Assembly: GCA_947474905.1 (NCBI GenBank)
Contig: CANJKQ010000006.1
Coordinates: 1-10,973 of the forward strand
DNA from: Pseudomonadota bacterium
GTDB taxonomy: Bacteria > Pseudomonadota > Alphaproteobacteria > Sphingomonadales > Sphingomonadaceae
Direction of reading: 5' to 3'
Length of the DNA stretch: 10,973 nucleotides
Shown: positions 1 to 5,633 of the stretch, piece by piece
Numbering within the stretch: position 1 is the stretch's first letter
Layout: each line of letters begins with the position of its first letter
Translations under genes and position numbers: made by a program
Notes under the pieces: model-generated
What the model saw: the letters and a program-made list of their open reading frames with translations, nothing else
Told to the model about the DNA's origin: nothing
Database searches by the model: none

Positions 1-610
1 GGCTTTTTGCCGCAATGTCGCGGGCGAGCGTCATCGCGGCGGCATGCGGATCGTCAGCGATGCGGGTGATGAAGCCAAGGCCCAACGCCTCTTCGGCGTC
101 GAATTCGCGGGCGGTATAGGCGAGCTCACGCAACACATCATCGCGGACCTGCGTCCGCCAAGCGGCCCAGCCCGCCATGTCCGGCACCAATCCCCAATAG
201 CTTTCGCGGATCGCAAAGCGCGTGCCCGGCGCGGCAAGGCGAATGTCGGCGCCCGCCATGATCTGAAATCCCCCGCCAAACGCCACGCCATGCACCGCCG
301 CGATGACCGGCATGGGCAGTTGCCGCCAGCCCCAGGTGACATGCTGGGGCAGAATTGAACCCTGCGCATTGCGCTCTGCCCCCGTGCCCGATCCGCCCGC
401 CGCCATGCTCGCCATGTCGAGGCCGGCACAGAAAGCGCGGCCCTCGCCTGACAGCACGACGCAGCGAATGTCGGTTCGGCCATGAAGCGCGTCGATTGCC
501 GCGCCGATCGCCCTGAACATCTCGGGGTCGAGCGCGTTCATCTTGTCCGCGCGGGTGAGGCGCACATCGGCGATCTGGTCGGTGATGGTGATGGAGACGC
601 GGTCGGTCAT
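1..610 (-). CDS. Crotonase-family protein, enoyl-CoA hydratase-like (3' end beyond window)
   Basis: This is the first 203 codons of a crotonase-superfamily protein; the 3' end lies left of the window. The family binds acyl-CoA thioesters and hydrates or isomerises them, usually in the cytoplasm during fatty- or aromatic-acid breakdown. Seen in the sequence: an MTDRVSITITDQIADVRL beta-strand start, RAFCAGLD (residues 58-65) giving the first oxyanion-hole NH, GVAFGGGFQ (108-116) giving the second, and the DIRLAAPGTRF and WGLVPDMAG segments typical of the fold. Residue E136 fits the second catalytic glutamate (E164 of rat mitochondrial hydratase), but the first (E144) is Q116, exactly 20 residues upstream. 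The start is the only ATG before the conserved N-terminus; the ribosome site is weak (GAGA). It follows the acyl-CoA ligase on the same strand after 89 bp, so the two are probably co-transcribed. The superfamily call is firm. The exact reaction is not: hydratase, isomerase or another crotonase activity is possible. Confidence 0.9.
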   Translation of the reverse strand, partial: MTDRVSITITDQIADVRLTRADKMNALDPEMFRAIGAAIDALHGRTDIRCVVLSGEGRAFCAGLDMASMAAGGSGTGAERNAQGSILPQHVTWGWRQLPMPVIAAVHGVAFGGGFQIMAGADIRLAAPGTRFAIRESYWGLVPDMAGWAAWRTQVRDDVLRELAYTAREFDAEEALGLGFITRIADDPHAAAMTLARDIAAKS

Positions 611-629
611 AATTCTCAGTTTCCCAATC

Positions 630-692
630 CGTCACCCCAGCGCAAGCTGGGGTCTTGTGCGGCCTGCGACCCCCGCTTTCGCTGGGGAGACG
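630..692. repeat. REP-like palindromic repeat between ligase and hydratase genes
   Basis: Two 25-bp arms (630-654 and 668-692) are inverted copies matching at 22 of 25 positions, separated by 13 bp. The first arm is itself a hairpin, CCCCAGC-GCAA-GCTGGGG, with seven perfect base pairs. The core CCCCAGCG(A/C)AAGC is of the type I know as a dispersed intergenic palindrome in sphingomonads. It fills most of the gap between two same-strand genes, so as RNA it would form a strong structure in the ligase-hydratase transcript. It may stabilise or partly end the transcript, but there is no following U-run, so I do not call it a terminator. Confidence 0.75.
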
Positions 693-699
693 ACAAAAA

Positions 700-2253
700 T
701 CAAACAATCCGGCTTTCGCTATTGCCCCAATAGCGGTCGCGGAGCAGGCGTTTGTAGAGCTTGCCCGTTGGATGACGAGGCAGTTCGGCGGCAAAGTCGA
801 TCTGGCGCGGGGTTTTGACGCCCGACAATTCCTGTCGGCACCAGGCGACCAGCTCATCGGCGAATGCCGGCCCGGCTTCCGCCATGTCGACCGGTTGCAC
901 CACCGCGACGACACGCTCCCCCATTTCGGGGCAGGGCGCGCCGATCACCGCGACATCGGCGACGCGGGGATGCGTGACGAGACGATTCTCGATCTCTTGC
1001 GGGTAGATATTGACCCCGCCCGAGATGATCATGAAGCTCTTGCGATCGGTGAGGTAGAGATAGCCCTCCGCATCCATCCGCCCGATATCGCCCAATGTCG
1101 TCCAGCCCTGGGGGTGGCGCGCCTCGGCGGTCTTGGCGGGGTCGTTGTGATATTCGAAAACGCCGCCGCCGCCGAAATAGATGAGGCCTTCCTCGCCCGG
1201 TGGCAGCTCATTGCCCGCCTCGTCACAGATGTGAAGCTCGCCATAGGCGGCCTTGCCGACCGAGCCCTTGTGGCTCAGCCATTGCTCAGAATTGATAGTC
1301 GTCAGGCCATTGCCTTCCGATCCGGCATAATATTCCTGGATGACCGGGCCCCACCAGGCGATCATCGCTTCCTTGACGGGGATGGGGCAGGGGGCGGCGG
1401 CGTGGATCGCGCATTTCAGCGTCGAGTGGTCGTATTTGGCGCGCGTTTCAGCGGGCAGCTTCAGCATGCGGACGAAATGCGTCGGCACCCATTGGCTGTG
1501 CGTCACCTTGTAGCACTCGATCGCGGCGAGCGCGGCTTCGGCCTCGAAATGCTGCATCATCACCACCGTCATCCCCAGCCGCATCGCGGTCATCGACCAG
1601 CGCAAGGGCGCGGCGTGATAAAGCGGCGCGGGGGAGAGGTAGGTGCCGTCGGCGGTAAAGCCGTAAAGCGCCTGCGCCAGCATCATCAGCACCGTGGGCG
1701 CGGCAATGCCGGGGTCTTCGGGCAGGGCCACGCGCACGCCCTTGGGCCGCCCGGTGGTGCCGGAGGAATAGAGCATATCGACGCCCGCACGCTCATCGGC
1801 AATCGGGGTGGCAGGCATGGCGGCGACGGCGGCGTCCCAGCTCTGCCATCCGGCGACCGTGCCGCCCTGCGCATAGCGCGTGACGTCGGCAAGCGAGTCG
1901 GCAAGCGAGTCGGCAAGCGCGCTCGTCCCCGCCACCAATGCCGCCGAACAGACCAACAGCTTCGCGCCCGAATCGCGGACGATATAGGCCACTTCCGGGG
2001 CCGTCAGCCGGGACGAAATGCAGACATAGAACAGCCCGGCGCGCTGCGCCCCCCAGGCGATGTCATAAAATTGGGGAACATTGTCCATGAACAGGGCAAT
2101 CGTGTCGCCAATGCCCAGCCCCAGCGAACGGAAGAGCTGCGCGACGCGGTTCGACTGCGCATCGAGCGCGGCATAGCTGATCGTCTCGCCGGTTTCGGCG
2201 ACGATGAGCGCAGGCTTTTGCGGTGTCGTCTGTGCATGGATGCTGGGGTGCAT
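700..2253 (-). CDS. AMP-forming acyl-CoA synthetase (fatty-acid--CoA ligase-like)
   Basis: This is a 517-residue member of the ANL (adenylate-forming) superfamily, which joins a carboxylic acid to CoA through an acyl-AMP intermediate. All core motifs are visible: the ATP-binding loop YSSGTTGRPKG (162-172), YHAAP (212-216), YYAGSEG (308-314, the YGxTE-type A5 motif), GD at 388-389 with the ribose-binding aspartate, the hinge region GRMDAEGYLYLTDRK (391-405), SGGVNIYPQEIE (411-422), and PTGKLYKR with the adenylation lysine K498. Length is normal. I chose the ATG at 2253 because AGGGAGAGG lies at ribosome-site distance and the protein then begins at the usual place (MHPSIHAQTTPQKPALI). A longer in-frame start at 2358 adds 35 atypical residues. 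Residues 113-123 include an SLAD repeat from a 12-bp tandem repeat. It is upstream of the crotonase gene and divergent from the hotdog pair, which suggests a shared acyl-CoA pathway. The carbon-chain specificity cannot be read from the sequence. Confidence 0.93.
   Translation of the reverse strand: MHPSIHAQTTPQKPALIVAETGETISYAALDAQSNRVAQLFRSLGLGIGDTIALFMDNVPQFYDIAWGAQRAGLFYVCISSRLTAPEVAYIVRDSGAKLLVCSAALVAGTSALADSLADSLADVTRYAQGGTVAGWQSWDAAVAAMPATPIADERAGVDMLYSSGTTGRPKGVRVALPEDPGIAAPTVLMMLAQALYGFTADGTYLSPAPLYHAAPLRWSMTAMRLGMTVVMMQHFEAEAALAAIECYKVTHSQWVPTHFVRMLKLPAETRAKYDHSTLKCAIHAAAPCPIPVKEAMIAWWGPVIQEYYAGSEGNGLTTINSEQWLSHKGSVGKAAYGELHICDEAGNELPPGEEGLIYFGGGGVFEYHNDPAKTAEARHPQGWTTLGDIGRMDAEGYLYLTDRKSFMIISGGVNIYPQEIENRLVTHPRVADVAVIGAPCPEMGERVVAVVQPVDMAEAGPAFADELVAWCRQELSGVKTPRQIDFAAELPRHPTGKLYKRLLRDRYWGNSESRIV
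1885..1920. repeat. Three 12-bp tandem repeats inside the ligase gene
   Basis: GTCGGCAAGCGA occurs twice in a row (1885-1896, 1897-1908), followed by a third copy differing only in its last base (1909-1920). The unit is four codons, so it stays in frame and encodes repeated Ser-Leu-Ala-Asp in the ligase, in a variable loop before the ATP-binding motif. Copy-number change would lengthen or shorten the protein by four residues without a frameshift. Confidence 0.85.
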
Positions 2254-2387
2254 CCGCCTCTCCCTTGCGCATGATCTTTTGGTGCAGGCTATCGACGCGG
2301 GAGACGACGGGCAATCGGGAATTAGCAGGCGGCCTGGCGCGGCTTGTGCGGCTTGCACGCCGCTGTCGCCATTGTATGGGAACGGCG

Positions 2388-2828
2388 ATGGACACCGCCT
2401 TTCCCGCCTTTGATCCTGCCCGATTCCTGGCGCGCGGCATTGGCGGGCATGGGGGCGCGCTCGGCATTCTCTATCAAGCGCACGGGCCCGATTGGGCGGA
2501 GCTTGCCTTGCCCTATAAGCCTGAACTGGTCGGGGATGCCGATCGCGGCATTATCGCCTCTGGCCCGATCATCACGATGATGGACATGGCGACCAGCATG
2601 GCGGCGTGGCTGAAGTACGGCAGTTTCCGCCCCCATGCGACGCTGGACCTGCGCATCGATTATCTGCGCCCGGCAAGCCGCGGTGCTACCGTGATCGGGC
2701 GCGGCGAATGCTATCGCCTGACGCGTCAGATCGCGTTTGTGCGGGGACAAGCGCATGATGGTGACCCGGATGATCCCATCGCGCACGTCGCTGGCACCTT
2801 CATGGCAACCGATATGGTCAGCGCATGA
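2388..2828 (+). CDS. PaaI-type hotdog-fold thioesterase-like protein, ASG variant
   Basis: This is a 146-residue single-hotdog protein of the PaaI/4HBT type; relatives hydrolyse acyl-CoA thioesters in the cytoplasm as dimers of dimers. Recognised from GIIASGPIITMMDMATSMAAW (54 onward), LDLRIDYLRPASRGATVIGRG (86-106), a strand-forming middle, and PIAHVAGTFM near the end, which together trace the hotdog helix and following strands. Aligning on the catalytic-acid position (D66), the usual His-Gly-Gly nine residues upstream is Ala57-Ser58-Gly59. The start at 2388 has GGGA six bases upstream; another ATG at 2376 has no ribosome site, and an earlier in-frame start would add residues unlike the family. 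Its stop overlaps the start of the next gene (ATGA), so the two are translationally coupled. I believe the ASGP form is a recurring subfamily. Whether it hydrolyses thioesters itself is unclear. Confidence 0.85.
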   Translation: MDTAFPAFDPARFLARGIGGHGGALGILYQAHGPDWAELALPYKPELVGDADRGIIASGPIITMMDMATSMAAWLKYGSFRPHATLDLRIDYLRPASRGATVIGRGECYRLTRQIAFVRGQAHDGDPDDPIAHVAGTFMATDMVSA

Positions 2829-3217
2829 AGCTGCCCCCCTATGCCGAGTTGCTGGGCCTTGCGCTGGAGCAGGATGCCGCAGGCGTGCCGGTGCTGGTGA
2901 TGCCGTTTCGCGGCGAGGTGATGGGGCGGCCGGGATTTCTGCACGGCGGCGCGATCAGCGGGCTGATGGAAGTCGCCGCCATCGCCGCCTTGCGTCAGGC
3001 CCTTGAGACGGATGGCGGGGGCCATATCAAGCCCATCAACGTGACGGTCGATTTCATGCGCGGCGGCCGCGACAAGGACACGCGCGCGATCGGCCTCATC
3101 ACTCGGCTCGGCAACCGCGTTGCCAATGTCGATGCGATCGCCTGGCAGGACGATCGACAGCGCCCGATCGCGCGGGCGCGGATGAATTATCTGCTGGTCC
3201 GCGACGAGGCGAAATGA
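2825..3217 (+). CDS. PaaI-type hotdog-fold thioesterase, canonical HGG variant
   Basis: This is a 130-residue hotdog protein with the standard PaaI signature: LHGGAISGLMEVAA with H40-G41-G42 and an acidic residue, E49, nine positions later at the catalytic-acid site. KPINVTVDFMRGGRDKDTRA (70-89) is the strand carrying the usual YLRP-type region. Members cleave acyl-CoA thioesters, releasing CoA. The start overlaps the stop of the previous hotdog gene (ATGA), and its own stop overlaps the start of the TPR-like gene in the same way, so the three are co-translated. The adjacent, divergent pair of hotdog genes with complementary active-site residues could form a mixed oligomer, but that is inference. 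The acyl substrate is unknown; the neighbouring acyl-CoA ligase suggests it acts on the product of that enzyme or a downstream intermediate. Confidence 0.88.
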   Translation: MKLPPYAELLGLALEQDAAGVPVLVMPFRGEVMGRPGFLHGGAISGLMEVAAIAALRQALETDGGGHIKPINVTVDFMRGGRDKDTRAIGLITRLGNRVANVDAIAWQDDRQRPIARARMNYLLVRDEAK

Positions 3218-3624
3218 GCGCAGCGGCCAGCGCCGAGGTTGCCAAAGGGCGCGCGGCGCGCACCGCCGGGCGTTTTGCCGAAGCGGCCGAATTTTACCGG
3301 CACGGTGCGGCCCTTTTCGCGGCATCTGGCAACCCTGCGGCGTCGGCATCGGCGCTGCGCCATGCGGTTGAATGCGCCGTCGACGCGGGCGAAGCGGCCG
3401 GGGCGACTGCCGATTGCGCGACGATGCTCGCCTGGCATGAGGCGCACGCCGATGGCTCACTCGATGCAGACAATGCCCGCCGCGTCGCCGCGCGCCACGC
3501 CGCTGCCATTGGCGATATCGATCGGGCGCGGCAGCTCTGGATGCAAGCGCGCGACGGTTATGCGGCGCGGTCTATTACGGCGGGCGTCGAAGAGGCTGAG
3601 CAGGCGCTGGCCTTACTTGGCTGA
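3214..3624 (+). CDS. Small alpha-helical TPR-like protein
   Basis: This is a 136-residue, alanine-rich, all-helical protein without a signal peptide or membrane segment. Residues 8-40 (AKGRAARTAGRFAEAAEFYR and following) and 85-118 (ADNARRVAARHAAAIGDIDR and following) have the spacing of small and large residues seen in tetratricopeptide repeats, with helices between them that could form a further degenerate unit. TPR proteins act as binding scaffolds and have no catalytic role of their own. The start overlaps the stop of the second hotdog gene (ATGA), so it is made in step with the thioesterases and may bind them or a shared partner; this is inferred from position only. Its last 12 bases overlap the 3' end of the convergent dehydrogenase gene. 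I do not recognise it as a named family, and the alanine-rich composition makes the TPR assignment moderate. Confidence 0.75.
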   Translation: MSAAASAEVAKGRAARTAGRFAEAAEFYRHGAALFAASGNPAASASALRHAVECAVDAGEAAGATADCATMLAWHEAHADGSLDADNARRVAARHAAAIGDIDRARQLWMQARDGYAARSITAGVEEAEQALALLG

Positions 3625-4923
3625 TGGCGTCACGCGCATCAGCGCGCCATCGTCCTGCAACAGCCATATGGCGCTGTCGGGCGCCTGCGCCACATCGCGG
3701 ATGCGGGCGCCCATGGCCCATTGGTTGAGCGGTCTTGCCTTGTCGCCGTTAAGGCCGATGCGGATCAACGCCTCGCCCGACAGCGCACCGATCAGCAGAT
3801 TGCCGCGCCATTGCGGGAACATCGCGCCGGTATAGACGATCATCCCGCCTGGGGAGATTGAGGGATTCCACCATAATTTGGGCGCCTCCAGGTCGGGGCG
3901 GCTGGGGTGATCGGGGATGGGGACGCCCGAATAATTGTCGCCATTGGAAACGATCGGCCAGCCATAATTGCGGCCGGGCAGGATGAGGTTGAGCTCATCG
4001 CCGCCGCGCGGGCCCATTTCCTCTTCCCACAAGCGGCCATCGGGCGTGAAGACAAGGCCATAGGGATTGCGATGGCCGGTAGACCAGGTCATCGCGCGGA
4101 CGCCGCCTGCGTTATAATGCGGGTTGCCGGGCCAGGGCTTGCCGTCGAGCGTCAGTCGCAAAATCTTGCCAAGCGCCTGATTAGGATCCTGCGCGGGCGA
4201 GAAACGCTGGCGTTCGCCGCTGGTGAGGAACAGCGATTTGCCATCGGGCGCAAAGGCGATTTTGGCGCCGAATTGGCCGCCCGGGCCAATCGAGCCTGAT
4301 CTCCATAGCACTTCGACAGTGTCGAGCCGTGGGTCCGCCCGGTCACCCGCAGAAAAGAACCGCGCCCGCGCCAGCACCAACTCGGTGTGCGCGTCATCAC
4401 TGCCGGCGGAATAGGTCAGGTAGATGTGGTGCGTTGTTGCATAATCGGGGGCGACGGCGACGCCCAGCAGGCCGCCCTGATCTCCCATGATCACCTTGGG
4501 CACGTTGCCGGTGGGAAAAACCGGCGACGGCGGGCCTGCGAGGCGCAGCTTCAGCTTGCCCGCCTTTTCCGTGACCAGCAAGCTGCCATCGGGCAGAAAC
4601 GCCATGGCAAAAGGATCGCTAAACTGGCCGATTTTGGTGACGCGAAAGGGCGGCCTGGCAGGCGGCAGGTTGGCGCGGCCCGTGGTGGCCGGCACATTCC
4701 TGATGTTGGTCCTGGGCGCATCGCGTGGCAGCGATTGGGCTGAACAGCCGGTACTGACGAGAAGCTGGATAAGGAGGGCGGCAGTCCAGCCCCCTGTTCG
4801 GGTTGAGCGACGTCGCGATAGGGCTGGCTGGTCTCTGCGAGGCGTCCCGTCCCTCGACTTCGCTCGGGACGAGCGGGCCGGGGTTGATGGGCGGGTGGGG
4901 TTTGACACATGGTTGCTGGTCAT
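3613..4923 (-). CDS. Exported PQQ-dependent aldose sugar dehydrogenase-family protein
   Basis: This is a 436-residue six-bladed beta-propeller protein of the soluble glucose/aldose sugar dehydrogenase family (YliI/Asd, GSDH domain), whose members oxidise sugars with PQQ and calcium in the periplasm. Visible family motifs: GDQGGLLGVAVAPDY (147-161), TGHRNPYGLVFTPDG (282-296) with R285-N286 at the PQQ-contact positions of soluble glucose dehydrogenase, EEMGPRGGDELNLILPGRNY (301-320), and WNPSISPGGMIVYTG (352-366). At the catalytic-base position (H144 of the Acinetobacter enzyme) it has Q217, in GGQFGAKIAFAPDG. A hydrophobic stretch (WTAALLIQLLVSTGC, 46-60) ends in a lipobox-like STGC, so it is a probable lipoprotein or Sec-exported protein. 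I chose the ATG at 4923 because GGAGGGAG sits at ideal distance; starts further out lack this. Residues about 17-28 are encoded by a dispersed repeat, giving an unusually long, arginine-rich region before the hydrophobic core. It is convergent with the TPR gene and divergent from rimP. No PQQ synthesis genes are in the window. Confidence 0.88.
   Translation of the reverse strand: MTSNHVSNPTRPSTPARSSRAKSRDGTPRRDQPALSRRRSTRTGGWTAALLIQLLVSTGCSAQSLPRDAPRTNIRNVPATTGRANLPPARPPFRVTKIGQFSDPFAMAFLPDGSLLVTEKAGKLKLRLAGPPSPVFPTGNVPKVIMGDQGGLLGVAVAPDYATTHHIYLTYSAGSDDAHTELVLARARFFSAGDRADPRLDTVEVLWRSGSIGPGGQFGAKIAFAPDGKSLFLTSGERQRFSPAQDPNQALGKILRLTLDGKPWPGNPHYNAGGVRAMTWSTGHRNPYGLVFTPDGRLWEEEMGPRGGDELNLILPGRNYGWPIVSNGDNYSGVPIPDHPSRPDLEAPKLWWNPSISPGGMIVYTGAMFPQWRGNLLIGALSGEALIRIGLNGDKARPLNQWAMGARIRDVAQAPDSAIWLLQDDGALMRVTPSAK
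4844..4876. repeat. Dispersed sphingomonad-type repeat inside dehydrogenase 5' end
   Basis: The stretch CCCTCGACTTCGCTCGGGAC (4851-4870) and its flanks match a short repeat that I know as widely scattered in sphingomonad intergenic DNA (reading CGAGCGAAGTCGAGGGAC on the other strand). Arms GTCCC (4849-4853) and GGGAC (4866-4870) can pair. Here it lies inside the coding sequence, in frame, between the ribosome site/ATG and the hydrophobic core of the signal peptide. The match is from memory, not from a search. Confidence 0.6.
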
Positions 4924-4970
4924 AGGTAAGCTCCCTCCCGGACGGCGCATGACGGTCATTGCCTTGTTGC

Positions 4971-4999
4971 TTGCTTAATCGCCTGGCCCGGCATATATA
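4971..4999 (+). promoter_or_regulatory. Probable sigma-70-type promoter of the rimP-nusA-infB operon
   Basis: TTGCTT (4971-4976) and TATATA (4994-4999) are separated by exactly 17 bp, the preferred spacing, and TATATA stands out in GC-rich DNA. Transcription would start near 5006, leaving a leader of about 68 bases before the rimP ATG at 5074. The matches to the -35 and -10 consensus are partial (3 and 4 of 6), so this is a good candidate rather than a certain site. It lies in the 150-bp gap shared with the divergent dehydrogenase gene, for which I see no clear promoter. Confidence 0.5.
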
Positions 5000-5073
5000 T
5001 CCGCTTGCGCTTTCTCTACATCGGTAACGCTGCGGAGGGTCGGGGCCTAGAGGTTCCGGCGGCGCGCGAGCTT

Positions 5074-5631
5074 ATGTGGAATGACGAATTGGCCGACCTG
5101 ATTGATACGCTGACCCGATTGATCGAGCCCGAGGCGACCGCGCTGGGCTTTGATCTCGTGCGCGTGAAATTTTTCGGCGGCAAGGGCGACCAGACGCTGC
5201 AGGTGATGGCCGAACGGCCCGATACGCGGCAGCTCACCATCGACGATTGCGCCGAACTGTCGCGGCGAATTTCGGACCGGTTGGATGAGGCTGATCCTAT
5301 CCCTGACGAATATCGGCTTGAGGTAAGCTCCCCCGGCATTGACCGGCCGCTTACCCGGCCCAAGGATTATGCCGATTGGGCAGGGCATGAGGCGCGGATC
5401 ACGCTCGTCGAAAAACTCAACGGGCAAAAGCAGTTCAAGGGCGAGCTGATCGGGGCAGAGGGGGACATGGTGTCAATCCGGGCGCGCGATGGCATGGTCC
5501 ATGCGCTGCCGGTTGATCAGATCGACGACGCCAAGCTGGTCATGACCGACAAGCTGATTGCCGCCACCGCACCCCTCTCCAGCGAGGGCGCCGAAGAATT
5601 TCAACCTGATACAGAGGACATGGAAGGGTAA
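5074..5631 (+). CDS. rimP: Ribosome maturation factor RimP
   Basis: This is a 185-residue RimP, the cytoplasmic factor that binds 30S precursors and helps the S12-containing region assemble. The diagnostic segment is YRLEVSSPGIDRPLTRPKDY (80-99), at the junction between the N-terminal alpha/beta domain and the C-terminal SH3-like barrel (about 100-165). GFDLVRVKFFGGKGDQTLQV (25-44) is the usual N-terminal strand pair. The acidic tail (EGAEEFQPDTEDMEG) is variable. The ATG at 5074 gives the usual start MWNDELADLI; a TTG at 5005 is also in frame but would sit at or before the likely transcription start and adds residues unlike the family. The ribosome site is weak (GCGAG). It is the first gene of the operon; its last codons contain the GGAAGGG ribosome site of nusA, which starts two bases after the stop. 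Confidence 0.95.
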   Translation: MWNDELADLIDTLTRLIEPEATALGFDLVRVKFFGGKGDQTLQVMAERPDTRQLTIDDCAELSRRISDRLDEADPIPDEYRLEVSSPGIDRPLTRPKDYADWAGHEARITLVEKLNGQKQFKGELIGAEGDMVSIRARDGMVHALPVDQIDDAKLVMTDKLIAATAPLSSEGAEEFQPDTEDMEG

Positions 5632-5633
5632 TT

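Noticed and set aside
655..2274. A 539-codon open frame on the plus strand opposite the acyl-CoA ligase
   Set aside because: Its composition is that of an antisense shadow, and the minus strand carries all adenylate-forming enzyme motifs.
2254..2358. Longer N-terminus for the acyl-CoA ligase
   Set aside because: The extra 35 residues have no family resemblance and the internal ATG at 2253 has a strong ribosome site.
2254..2387. Divergent promoters between the ligase and hotdog genes
   Set aside because: Some TTG-containing hexamers are present, but none has a convincing partner at 16-18 bp on either strand, although promoters must be nearby.
3623..3651. Inverted repeat GATGGCG/CGCCATC just after the TPR-like gene stop, considered as a terminator
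   Set aside because: The loop is 15 bases, the stem only 7 bp and no U-run follows; it lies in dehydrogenase coding sequence and could be chance.
5005..5073. TTG start adding 23 residues to RimP
   Set aside because: It coincides with the probable transcription start, and the ATG at 5074 gives the normal RimP N-terminus.
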